A stretch of DNA of 64,000 bases from Rhizobiales bacterium CCH3-A5 (GTDB taxonomy: Bacteria > Pseudomonadota > Alphaproteobacteria > Rhizobiales > Beijerinckiaceae). This document shows positions 8,913 to 16,140 of the stretch, piece after piece. A model generated the notes under the pieces. It did not search any database. It saw only the letters and a program-made list of their open reading frames with translations, and was not told the origin of the DNA. Each line of letters opens with the position of its first letter. Within the stretch, counting starts at the first letter, position 1. A program made the translations under genes and the position numbers. The stretch spans positions 158,925 to 222,924 of the forward strand of contig LSIB01000163.1 in assembly GCA_001556025.1 (NCBI GenBank), written 5' to 3'.

Positions 8913-9147
8913 GGGTGCGGTGCCATCTGGACTGGCTTCAGTTCGTCGAGCTGCAGCGTATGGTGAGACCATCCGGGACAGGGGCACCGGGAGCACGTGA
9001 GTGCGGGCAGGCCGATGTATTCGATGAGCTGAGAGCTCGCGTTAGTAGCTGGCCGCCCCTGCGACCTGCCCGGTTGCGCCGAGAGCGCGGATCCGTAGGT
9101 GTCGTGTCGCCCGCCGCTCCCGTTTCCAACCGGGGAAGGAGCAATAG
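8913..9147 (+). ncRNA. Putative IS110 bridge RNA in the element's left end
   Basis: The 5' non-coding end of IS110-subgroup elements is known to encode the bridge RNA that pairs with donor and target DNA. Two stem-loop regions can be drawn here. The first is closed by 8918-8924 with 8983-8989 (7 bp) and contains AGTTCGTCG (8940-8948), identical to the restored insertion site. The second is closed by 9064-9067 with 9097-9100 and has an apical hairpin (9076-9079 with 9085-9088). Its internal loop carries CCGGTTGCG (9070-9078), which pairs with the element's left terminus plus core with one G-T wobble, and ATCCGTA (9091-9097), identical to the right terminus-core junction. The boundaries are estimates; no transcript data are available. 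Confidence 0.55.
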
Positions 9148-10383
9148 ATGAGGCGGGTGATAGGAATGGACATCCACCGCACGTTCGCGGAGGTGGCGTT
9201 TTGGGAAGAGGGAAGGCTCCGGCATCACGGGCGAGTCGACATGACTCGGGCAGGCCTTGAGGGCTTCGGGCGCAGCCTTCGGGGCGATGAGGAGATCGTC
9301 GTTGAGGCAACCGGCAATGCCATGTCGGTGGTTAGGGTGCTGTCGCCTTTTGTGGCGCGGGTGATCGTCGCCAATCCCATGCAGGTCAAGGCGATCGCGC
9401 ACGCGCGGATCAAGACTGACAAGATCGATGCCGGGATCTTGGCGCAGCTCCAGGCGAGTGGATTCCTGCCGGAGGTTTGGGTGCCGGACGTTCGGACCGA
9501 GCGGCTGCGCCGGCTCGTTGCCCGGCGCAATCAAATCGTGCGGCATCGGACGCGCGTGAAGAATGAGGTACATGCCATTCTGCAGGCGCATCTGGTGCCG
9601 AAGTGTCCGCACGCCGACCTGTTCAACGGCCGAGGTCGCGATTGGCTGGCAAGGCAGGACCTGCCTGATGACGAACGGTCGGCGATCACGCGCCATGTCC
9701 GCGAGATCGACCGGCTCGCCGAGGACCTGGGCGATCTGGATGCAGAGATCGCCAAGGACACGGTGGACGACCCCGCCGTGCAGCGGCTCCTAACGATCGC
9801 TGGTGTCAACGCTATCGTGGCGAGCGGGATCGTTGCGGCCGTCGGTGACATCTCCCGGTTCAAGGAGCCGCAGAAGCTGGTCAGCTACTTCGGGCTCAAC
9901 CCCAGAGTTCGACAATCGGGGATCGGGTTGGCTCAATATGGGCGGATCAGCAAACACGGGCGATCTCATGCCCGCGGGCTTCTGGTGGAGGCAGCTTGGG
10001 CGGCCTCAAGGGCGCCGGGCCCGCTGCGAGCGTTCTTCTTACGGGTACGCAACAAGCGCGGCCATCAGGTGGCCGCCGTCGCCACCGCCCGCAAGCTCGT
10101 CGTCCTGATCTGGCATCTCCTGACCAAGGAGCAGGATTATCTCTGGCTCCGGCCTTCGCTTGTCGCGGCTAAACGGCGCCAACTCGCCCTTAAGGCGGGC
10201 GCCCCGTCCGAGAAGGGAAAAGGCCGGCGCGGCTCCGCCTACGCTTACAATCTCAAGGAACTCCGGGACCGCGAACGGGAAGGGTCAGAGCAGGCCGAGA
10301 AGGCATATGAGCATCTGGTCCGGCAGTGGAAACCACATGGACAAAAACGGCGCACGGACGCCACAAACGAGGAACGACGATGA
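9148..10383 (+). CDS. IS110-family transposase (DEDD recombinase)
   Basis: 411 residues. The RuvC-like N-terminal domain shows D8 (MDIH), E53 (VEATGN), D91 and D94 (KTDKIDA), matching the DEDD tetrad of IS110 recombinases. The C-terminal Tnp_20 domain carries 'NPRVRQSGIG', where S257 fits the second catalytic residue known in IS621. An AAGGAG-like ribosome site lies seven bases before the ATG. No frameshift or stop interrupts it, so it appears functional. The family excises as a circle and reinserts under bridge-RNA guidance. Confidence 0.93.
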   Translation: MRRVIGMDIHRTFAEVAFWEEGRLRHHGRVDMTRAGLEGFGRSLRGDEEIVVEATGNAMSVVRVLSPFVARVIVANPMQVKAIAHARIKTDKIDAGILAQLQASGFLPEVWVPDVRTERLRRLVARRNQIVRHRTRVKNEVHAILQAHLVPKCPHADLFNGRGRDWLARQDLPDDERSAITRHVREIDRLAEDLGDLDAEIAKDTVDDPAVQRLLTIAGVNAIVASGIVAAVGDISRFKEPQKLVSYFGLNPRVRQSGIGLAQYGRISKHGRSHARGLLVEAAWAASRAPGPLRAFFLRVRNKRGHQVAAVATARKLVVLIWHLLTKEQDYLWLRPSLVAAKRRQLALKAGAPSEKGKGRRGSAYAYNLKELRDREREGSEQAEKAYEHLVRQWKPHGQKRRTDATNEERR

Positions 10384-10392
10384 TGGCGGCGT

Positions 10393-10420
10393 AACGGAGC
10401 TTGCATCCTCGGGCTCCGTT
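10393..10420 (+). terminator. Hairpin after IS110 transposase
   Basis: A perfect 8-bp inverted repeat (AACGGAGC at 10393-10400, GCTCCGTT at 10413-10420) sits ten bases after the transposase stop and is followed by TCTTT. It could end the transposase message. There is no long T tract, so a structural role in the right end is equally possible. Confidence 0.4.
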
Positions 10421-10493
10421 CTTTGCCACGTGGTCGTCCGTGCGGAAGGATAATAGCAAATGTTTTGACGAAACGCTTGTCGATGTCATCCGT

Positions 10494-10901
10494 CGTATCG
10501 AGATGGCCGGGGATGGCGTCGCCGGGCCCGATCACCGCCGAGGGCGGCTTGGTGAAGACGACCGGCGCTTCCGGCACCACCTCCTTGGCCGTCGAGTCGA
10601 AGCCGCTCTTGGCGAATTCGGCGGCATGCTCGTGATAGTTCTTGCCGACGCAGAAGACGTTGCGCGCGGGGCGCGGAAAGGGCGCGAGCAGCGTGACCTC
10701 GGCGAGCGTGAGCCTGGGTGCATCTGAGGCCCATTTGGTCAACCGCGAAACGGCGTCCGCGCCCAGCGCGCACGCCTCAGCCATCGTCCTCGGCGCGCCG
10801 CCGACTTGCGAAAGATCGCTGACGACGCTGTCGGCCAGCACACCGAGATGGCCATTTTTGTTATTGTGATCAGCTGTTTGCCGAAATGTGACGAGCTTCA
10901 T
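10494..10901 (-). pseudogene. Fumarylacetoacetate hydrolase family gene, 5' fragment (split by IS110 element)
   Basis: 136 codons from the ATG encode the N-terminal part of an FAH-family protein: 'MKLVTFRQ' opening, 'FPRPARNVFCVGKNYHEHAAEF' (family signature, shown from FPRPARNVF to YHEHAAEF), 'VVFTKPPSAVIGPGDAIPGHLDTT'. At that point the frame runs into the IS110 right end and continues with unrelated residues to a stop near 10245. It was the first gene of the minus-strand catabolic operon, so the insertion may also reduce expression of the TctC and hydroxylase genes downstream. A GntR-type operator lies about 90 bases upstream of the start. Confidence 0.9.
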
Positions 10902-10987
10902 GGTCAGGACCTGTCAGGCACGAGCCGGCAGTCGCCGGGCCGCATAGGGGTAATCCAGTCGGGACAAATCTGTCAACCAATCATAAA

Positions 10988-11001
10988 ATTGGTTGATCAA
11001 T
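10988..11001. promoter_or_regulatory. GntR/FadR-type operator upstream of the FAH-hydroxylase operon
   Basis: ATTGGTTGATCAAT differs at two positions from the palindrome upstream of the GntR gene, and lies about 90 bases before the FAH start. It overlaps a larger perfect dyad, TCAACCAAT (10973-10981) with ATTGGTTGA (10988-10996). FadR-subfamily GntR proteins bind TGGT-N2-ACCA-like palindromes. Control of the catabolic operon by the neighbouring regulator is inferred from the shared motif. Confidence 0.6.
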
Positions 11002-11089
11002 TCCGGCGAGGCCGCGCTGGCTCAGCCAACCTCGTCGATCCGGGTTCTTCGCTGTGCAAAGTCCCGCCCTGACAAGCGTCTGCTGGCCC

Positions 11090-11776
11090 TCAGCGCCCGA
11101 GCAGGTTGCTGCGGACACGCTCCAGATGCTCTAGAAGCGCCATCTCGGCCCTCGCCGCATCGCGCGCCTGCAGCGCCGCGACGATGGCGTGATGCTCGCG
11201 CCGGTAATGCTCGCGGCGCTCGGCGCTCAAGCTGCGCCTTTTGAGTTCGCCCCATTCGGTCAGGTCGCGGGCGCGGGTGATCATGGCGTAGAGCTCGATC
11301 ACCAGCCGATTATGCGTCGATTTGGCAATCGCCTGATGCAGTGCGGCGTCCCAGTGCTCGAACGCCTCGAAGCTGTCGGCCGCGTCGCCCTCCCGGATGC
11401 ACTCGTCGAAGCGGGCGAAATCGGACTGGTCGGCATTGATCGCCGCAAGCTGCGCCAGTTGCGGTTCGAGCAGCAGGCGCGCCTCCATGATCTCGGCCGG
11501 GCTCGCCGCCGGCAGGCCGGGCGTCTCGTCATTGGCGGCCTGCGTCGGCTCGATCTCCCGGACATAGGTGCCGCTGCCGATGATCCGCGTCACCGCGCCG
11601 CCGCTTTCCAGCACCGCCAGCGCATCGCGCACCGCCGAGCGCGGCACGCCGAGCTGTTCCGACAGGGCCCGCTCGGTCGGCAGTTTGCCATTGGCGCGCC
11701 AGGCCCCGGAGCGGATGCCGCCGATGATGAAGTCCCGGACCCGCTGGTCGTGCCGTATGCTCGTGCTCGTGCTCAT
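11090..11776 (-). CDS. GntR family transcriptional regulator, FadR/FCD subfamily
   Basis: 228 residues. An N-terminal winged helix ('GKLPTERALSEQLGVPRSAVRDAL', then 'SGTYV') is followed by an all-helical FCD ligand domain with 'EARLLLEPQLAQLAA', 'HWDAALHQAIAKSTHN' and 'EHHAIVAALQARDA', whose His/Asp residues usually hold a metal and a small organic acid. The start MSTSTS is preferred over a longer frame because it places the helix-turn-helix at the usual distance. The gene lies between the catabolic operon and the divergent ABC importer, with matching palindromes near both and in its own leader (11818-11831). It is therefore probably an autoregulated repressor of both flanking units. Confidence 0.88.
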   Translation of the reverse strand: MSTSTSIRHDQRVRDFIIGGIRSGAWRANGKLPTERALSEQLGVPRSAVRDALAVLESGGAVTRIIGSGTYVREIEPTQAANDETPGLPAASPAEIMEARLLLEPQLAQLAAINADQSDFARFDECIREGDAADSFEAFEHWDAALHQAIAKSTHNRLVIELYAMITRARDLTEWGELKRRSLSAERREHYRREHHAIVAALQARDAARAEMALLEHLERVRSNLLGR

Positions 11777-11817
11777 GCCGCGCCGTTCGATTCTGTCGTC
11801 GCCCCGCTGCAACCGCG

Positions 11818-11831
11818 ATTGGTTTACCAAT
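11818..11831. promoter_or_regulatory. GntR operator in the regulator's own leader
   Basis: ATTGGTTTACCAAT is a 14-bp palindrome (ATTGGT, TT, ACCAAT) 41 bases upstream of the gntR start. It matches the TTGGT-N2-ACCAA form recognised by FadR-type GntR proteins and the site at 10988-11001. It probably mediates autoregulation. Confidence 0.65.
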
Positions 11832-11912
11832 TTCGGTCGCCAAGACAAGTACTTTCTGGCGAATTCCCGGGCGCCTCGTCATGGCCGACCCTGTGCAGCC
11901 TTGCGACAACGA

Positions 11913-11946
11913 ATTGGTTGACAGCTCGCAAACCAATGGTCACGTT
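11913..11946 (+). promoter_or_regulatory. Promoter and operator half-sites for the ABC importer operon
   Basis: A consensus -35 TTGACA (11918-11923) is followed after 17 bp by a weak -10 (CACGTT, 11941-11946). The -35 is embedded in ATTGGTTGAC, which matches the left half of the local GntR operator, and AACCAAT (11931-11937) lies in the spacer as an inverted half-site. A bound regulator would cover the promoter. The -10 is poor, so the exact start point is uncertain. Confidence 0.45.
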
Positions 11947-12070
11947 TGGAACCAACGAGGCGCGGTCACGCGTCCGGCCAGGGAAACGTCCCAAGGAAAC
12001 GCCCGATGACATCCGCACCGCGCTGCGTCCGCAGCGCCACAATAGCGTTGCGCCCGTGAGCCAGGCGACA

Positions 12071-13858
12071 ATGGGCCCGGCGACGATGCCCGATGCCGGT
12101 GCGACGCCCCGGCCGGCCGGCCTGTCATCCGCGCGGCCGCCGTCCCGGCTGGCGCGCATCTTCAGCCTTGAACGCATGGTCATGGGCGCGGCGATCGCAG
12201 CGCTGTTCATCCTCGTCGTCTTCCCGCTCTGTTTCCTGCTGATTGGCAGCGTCTGGAGCGAGGGCCGCTTCACGCTGGAGTATTTTCGCGAGGCGCTGAC
12301 CGGCCGGCTCTATCTGCAGGCGCTGCTCAACTCGCTGATGCTGGGGGCCTGGACCGGGCTGTTCAGCCTGCTGCTGGGTCTGCCGCTGGCCTGGGCCGTC
12401 GCGCGCACCAACGTGCCGGGCAAGGGCCTGATCACGCTGACGGCCAACCTGTCCTATCTTTCGCCGCCCTTCCTGACCGCGATCGCCTTCGTCAATCTGT
12501 TTGGCCCCAATGCCGGGCTGATCAACGCCTTCTTCCGAGATGTTGTCGGCGCTCCGTGGCTCGGCTTCAACATCTTCTCGATGCCCGGTCTCGTGCTGGT
12601 GACGGTCCTGCACACCTTCCCTTATGTCTTCCTGCTGGCGTCGAGCGCGCTGCAGTCGGTCGACGCCTCCTATGAGGAGGCGGCGCAGATCCTCGGCGCG
12701 AGCAAGTTCCGGACCGTGCTCTCGATCACGACGCCGCTGGTCATGCCAGCAATCCTGTCAGGCGTGCTGCTCGCCTTCGTCAACGCCATCGCGCTGTTCG
12801 GCTCGCAGGCGATCATCGGCCTGCCCGGCCGGATCGTGACGCTGCCGACGCGGATCTATTCGCTGTTCGACTTTCCGGCGCAGTACGCTCTCGCCTCGGC
12901 GCTGTCGCTGCTCTTCGTGGTGATCACGGTGGCGGCGCTCTATATCCAGCGCGCCTATCTCGCCAAGCGCTCCTTCGTCACGCTGGGCGGCAAGGGCGCG
13001 AGGCCGCAGCTCATGGATCTCGGCTGGGCGAAATGGCCGCTGTTCGGCTTCTGCGTGGTGGTTTTCTTCGTCTCGATCATCCTGCCCTACGCCACGTTGA
13101 TCGCGGTCTCGATCTCCAAATCCTGGGGCCTGAACTTCTGGCAGGGGCTGACGCTGGAGCATTACCGCTTCGTGCTGTTCGACTACGACGTGACCCAGCG
13201 CGCCATCGTCAATTCGCTGGGCCTCGCCATCGTCGCCGCCACAATCGCGGTGTTTCTGGGTGCGATCATCGGTTGGATCGACATCCGCACGCAGATACCG
13301 GGGCGAAAATTCCTGGACTACGCCGCGCTGGTGCCGCTCGGCTTGCCCGGCATCGTCATGGCCGTGGCGCTGATCCAGTTCTGGCTGACCATGCCGATCG
13401 CGCTCTACGGCACGCTGACGATTCTGCTGCTGGCCTATGTCGGGCGCTACATCCCGCTCGGCGTGCGCGCCGCCAACACCTCGCTGCGCCAGATCGACCC
13501 GACGCTCGAGGAAAGCGCCCGCATCCTCGGCGCGAGTTGGGGCCATACGCTGAAGGAGATCACCCTGCCTTTGATGCGGCCCGGCCTCTTCGCCGGCTGG
13601 CTCCTTGTCTTCGTGCCGGTGATCCAGGAGTTGTCCGCCTCGATCCTGCTGTTCTCGTCGAGCTCGATGACTCTCGCGGTCGCGATCTACAATCTCTACG
13701 AGACCGGCTACACTGAACCCGTCGCCGCGCTCGCCATGACCAACATGGCGATCATCACCGTCGTCATCATCATCGCCCGCAAGATCGGCGGCGGCCAGAT
13801 CGGCCGCCGGGATGACGGAAAAGCCGGCGACGGCGTCCCGCAGGGAGGAACCGCCTGA
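12071..13858 (+). CDS. ABC transporter permease with two fused permease domains (FbpB/AfuB type)
   Basis: 595 residues from ATG 12071. About a dozen hydrophobic segments are arranged as two BPD_transp_1 domains, each with its own EAA loop ('YEEAAQILGASKFRTVLSITTPL' near residue 200, and 'LEESARILGASWGHTLKEITLPL' near 475). A double-permease protein of this form pairs with one binding protein and one ATPase, as in Fe(III), thiamine, spermidine and phosphonate-type importers. The open frame extends far upstream, but that part overlaps the GntR gene and is not hydrophobic; GTG 12056 and ATG 12086 are alternative starts. The stop overlaps the ATPase start (ATGA). Confidence 0.85.
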   Translation: MGPATMPDAGATPRPAGLSSARPPSRLARIFSLERMVMGAAIAALFILVVFPLCFLLIGSVWSEGRFTLEYFREALTGRLYLQALLNSLMLGAWTGLFSLLLGLPLAWAVARTNVPGKGLITLTANLSYLSPPFLTAIAFVNLFGPNAGLINAFFRDVVGAPWLGFNIFSMPGLVLVTVLHTFPYVFLLASSALQSVDASYEEAAQILGASKFRTVLSITTPLVMPAILSGVLLAFVNAIALFGSQAIIGLPGRIVTLPTRIYSLFDFPAQYALASALSLLFVVITVAALYIQRAYLAKRSFVTLGGKGARPQLMDLGWAKWPLFGFCVVVFFVSIILPYATLIAVSISKSWGLNFWQGLTLEHYRFVLFDYDVTQRAIVNSLGLAIVAATIAVFLGAIIGWIDIRTQIPGRKFLDYAALVPLGLPGIVMAVALIQFWLTMPIALYGTLTILLLAYVGRYIPLGVRAANTSLRQIDPTLEESARILGASWGHTLKEITLPLMRPGLFAGWLLVFVPVIQELSASILLFSSSSMTLAVAIYNLYETGYTEPVAALAMTNMAIITVVIIIARKIGGGQIGRRDDGKAGDGVPQGGTA

Positions 13859-14979
13859 TGGCCGGGATCACCATCCAGAACCTGTCGAAAAGCTATGGCG
13901 GGCGTCACGTCCAGATGGCGGCCCTGTCCGACCTGAACCTCACCATCGCCGACAACCAATTCATCACGCTGCTCGGCCCCTCGGGCTGTGGCAAGACCAC
14001 GACCTTGCGCTGCATCGCCGGCTATGTGACCCCCGACACGGGCTCGATCCATGTCGACGACCGGCTTTTGTCGTCGCCGCAGGGCGTGGTCTCGCCCGAG
14101 GCGCGCGGCATGGGCATGGTTTTCCAGAACTACGCCGTCTGGCCGCACAAGACCGTGCATGAGAACATCGCGTTCGGGCTCAAGCTGCGGAAGCTCTCGG
14201 CCCAGCAGGTTCGCGACAAGGTCGAGCAGGCGCTGGTGCTGGTGAACCTGAAAGGGCTGGAGGCGCGCTACCCGAACGAGCTCTCCGGCGGCCAGCAGCA
14301 GCGCGTCGCGCTGGCGCGATCGCTGGTGGTCGAGCCCGACATCCTGCTGCTCGACGAGCCGCTCTCCAACCTCGATGCGAAACTGCGCGAAAAGATGCGC
14401 TCCGAACTGAAGCAGCTCCAGCGCCGCACCGGCATCACCTTCATCTACGTCACCCATGACCAGTCCGAGGCGCTGGCGCTGTCGGACCAGATCGCGGTGA
14501 TGCATGGCGGGCGGCTGCAGCAGTTCGGCTCGCCCTTCGAGGTTTATACGAAACCGTCCAACCGCATCGTCGCCGACTTCATGGGGCTGGTGAATTTCGT
14601 GCCCGGCCGCGTCGCCTCCGTCGATGGCGGGCAGGCCATGATCGAAGGCGAGGGCGGACTGGGGCTTCAGGCCGTAGCTCCAGCGGGCGCGACGCCGGGC
14701 ACGGAGGTCGATATCGCGGTGCGCCCTGAAAACATCACGCTCGCGGCAGGCGGCGGCACGCCGGGCGCTGGCCTCATCCGCGAGCGCGTCTTCCTCGGCA
14801 ATATCTGCGAATACACGGTCGCGCTGCCCGGCGGCGCGGCGCTTCGCGTCCAGACCCACCCGCTGCAACAGTTCTCGGAGGGCGACGCGGTGACCGTCAC
14901 GGTCGACGCCAGCCAGTGCAGCATCTTTGCGCGCGAGCCGGTCTTGAGCGCAAACAAAACCGAATTGGCCGCCGCCTGA
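13858..14979 (+). CDS. ABC transporter ATP-binding protein (PotA/FbpC type)
   Basis: 373 residues. Walker A 'GPSGCGKTT', Q-loop 'VFQNYAVWPHKTV', signature 'LSGGQQQRVALARSL' and Walker B 'ILLLDEPLSNLDAKLREKMR' are all intact. The C-terminal 140 residues form a TOBE-type regulatory domain ('VDIAVRPENITL'). It energises import through the two-domain permease encoded immediately upstream (4-bp overlap) with the binding protein encoded at 16141. The ligand is unknown; the CUT/ferric-type ATPases cover polyamines, iron, thiamine and phosphonates. Confidence 0.92.
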   Translation: MAGITIQNLSKSYGGRHVQMAALSDLNLTIADNQFITLLGPSGCGKTTTLRCIAGYVTPDTGSIHVDDRLLSSPQGVVSPEARGMGMVFQNYAVWPHKTVHENIAFGLKLRKLSAQQVRDKVEQALVLVNLKGLEARYPNELSGGQQQRVALARSLVVEPDILLLDEPLSNLDAKLREKMRSELKQLQRRTGITFIYVTHDQSEALALSDQIAVMHGGRLQQFGSPFEVYTKPSNRIVADFMGLVNFVPGRVASVDGGQAMIEGEGGLGLQAVAPAGATPGTEVDIAVRPENITLAAGGGTPGAGLIRERVFLGNICEYTVALPGGAALRVQTHPLQQFSEGDAVTVTVDASQCSIFAREPVLSANKTELAAA

Positions 14980-14995
14980 TCAGGAGATTCTCGGC

Positions 14996-15925
14996 ATGAA
15001 CCAGCATGTGACGCCAGCGACGGTCCAGTCGCAGGAGCATTGGACGAAGAAGGGCAGCGACGTCGATCTCTTCCTGTTCGAGAAGTTCGTCGACAAGCCC
15101 TCCGACGAGAAGGGCACGATCCTGTTCGTCCACGGCTCGTCCATGGCCTCGCAGCCGACCTTCGATCTGCATGTGCCCGGCCGGCCCGATTCCTCGGTGA
15201 TGGATTGGTTCGCCAAGCAGGGCTACGACTGCTGGTGCGTCGATATGGAGGGCTATGGCCGCTCGACCAAGACGCGCGACATCACCAGCAACATCGCCGA
15301 CGGCGCCGACGATCTGGAGGCTGCCGCCGACTACATCATGAAGACGCGAGGCAACGGCCCGTTCTTCATGTACGGCATCTCGTCTGGGGCGCTGCGGGCG
15401 GCGGCGTTCGCCGAGCGCCGGCCCCATCAGGTGCGCCGGCTGGCGCTCGACGCATTCGTCTGGACCGGCGAGGGCGCGCCGACGCTGGAGGAGCGCAAGA
15501 AGAAGCTGCCGCAGTTCCAAGCGATGAAGCGCCGGCCGATCGACCGCGCCTTCGTCCATTCGATCTTCAACCGCGACCACCCCGGCACCGCCGACCACGC
15601 CACGGTCGAGGCTTTTGCCGACGCGATCCTGGCGCTCGACGATTCGATGCCGACCGGCACCTATGTCGACATGTGCTCGCGCCTGCCGCTGACCGACCCG
15701 GCGAAACTTACCATGCCGACGCTGATCATGCGCGGCGAATATGACGGCATCGCCGCATTCGAGGATCTGGCGAAGTTCTTCGCGGCGCTGCCCAATTCCG
15801 ACAAGCAATTCATCGTGATGAAGGGCATCTCGCACGCCTCGTTCCAGCAGAAGAACTACATGATGTGCTACCACATCCTGCGCAGCTTCTTCGAGCAGCC
15901 GGAGCCGATCTATACGGGGGAGTGA
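14996..15925 (+). CDS. Alpha/beta hydrolase
   Basis: 309 residues with the alpha/beta-hydrolase core: oxyanion region 'ILFVHGSSM' (residues 42-50), nucleophile elbow GISSG (127-131, Ser129), probable acid in 'MRGEYDGIA' and catalytic His in 'KGISHASF'. It follows the importer ATPase by 16 bases and precedes the binding protein, so it probably acts on the imported compound or a derivative (ester, lactone or amide hydrolysis). No signal peptide is present, so it is cytoplasmic. It is not related to the FAH protein but could serve the same pathway. Confidence 0.85.
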   Translation: MNQHVTPATVQSQEHWTKKGSDVDLFLFEKFVDKPSDEKGTILFVHGSSMASQPTFDLHVPGRPDSSVMDWFAKQGYDCWCVDMEGYGRSTKTRDITSNIADGADDLEAAADYIMKTRGNGPFFMYGISSGALRAAAFAERRPHQVRRLALDAFVWTGEGAPTLEERKKKLPQFQAMKRRPIDRAFVHSIFNRDHPGTADHATVEAFADAILALDDSMPTGTYVDMCSRLPLTDPAKLTMPTLIMRGEYDGIAAFEDLAKFFAALPNSDKQFIVMKGISHASFQQKNYMMCYHILRSFFEQPEPIYTGE

Positions 15926-15942
15926 ACACGCAACCACCTCTT

Positions 15943-16056
15943 CCCTCATCCTGAGGAGGCCGCGCAGCGGCCGTCTCGAAGGATGCTCCAGAATGTTCCG
16001 GAAGCATCTGGAGCATCCTTCGAGACGCAGGCTTCGCCTGCTCCTCAGGATGAGGG
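15943..16056. repeat. Intergenic inverted-repeat element, family A copy 1
   Basis: Outer arms CCCTCATCCTGAGGAG (from 15943) and CTCCTCAGGATGAGGG (to 16056) enclose a second pair built on GTCTCGAAGGATGCTCCAG and its complement, so the whole can fold into a long hairpin. A diverged second copy lies at 34902-35017. Repeats of this kind are widespread between genes in Rhizobiales. It occupies the gap between the hydrolase and the binding-protein gene; its function, if any, may be mRNA processing or stability. Confidence 0.85.
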
Positions 16057-16140
16057 CGGAGGGTTGATTGGACTTAGGCGGCGAGCGGGGAGCCAACCCG
16101 GCCGACGCCTCTCATGCACAACCGATCTGGGAGGATCGCC

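Larger units (their letters stand above)
8901..10490 (+). mobile_element. IS110-family insertion sequence, intact
   Basis: About 1.59 kb, defined by restoring the interrupted FAH reading frame: host sequence resumes exactly at CGT on either side (8898-8900 and 10491-10493). One CGT copy is best assigned as the shared recombination core, because a single copy gives the expected FAH sequence. There are no terminal inverted repeats and no longer target duplication, as expected for the IS110 subgroup. One transposase gene is present, with a long 247-bp non-coding left end and a short 107-bp right end. If the ends are joined head to tail through CGT, a -35-like TTGTCG (10477-10482) and a -10-like TATGAC (8907-8912) come together with a 17-bp spacer. 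That is the circle-junction promoter expected for this family. Confidence 0.88.

Noticed and set aside
8898..10493. A 3-bp target duplication (CGT) for the IS110 insertion
   Set aside because: Keeping one CGT restores the conserved FAH sequence HLDTTNSVDYE; IS110 elements normally share a short core rather than duplicate the target, so the second CGT belongs to the element.
11189..12070. N-terminal extension of the ABC permease frame
   Set aside because: This part lies opposite the GntR gene and its leader, encodes no hydrophobic segments, and contains the promoter and operators of the operon.
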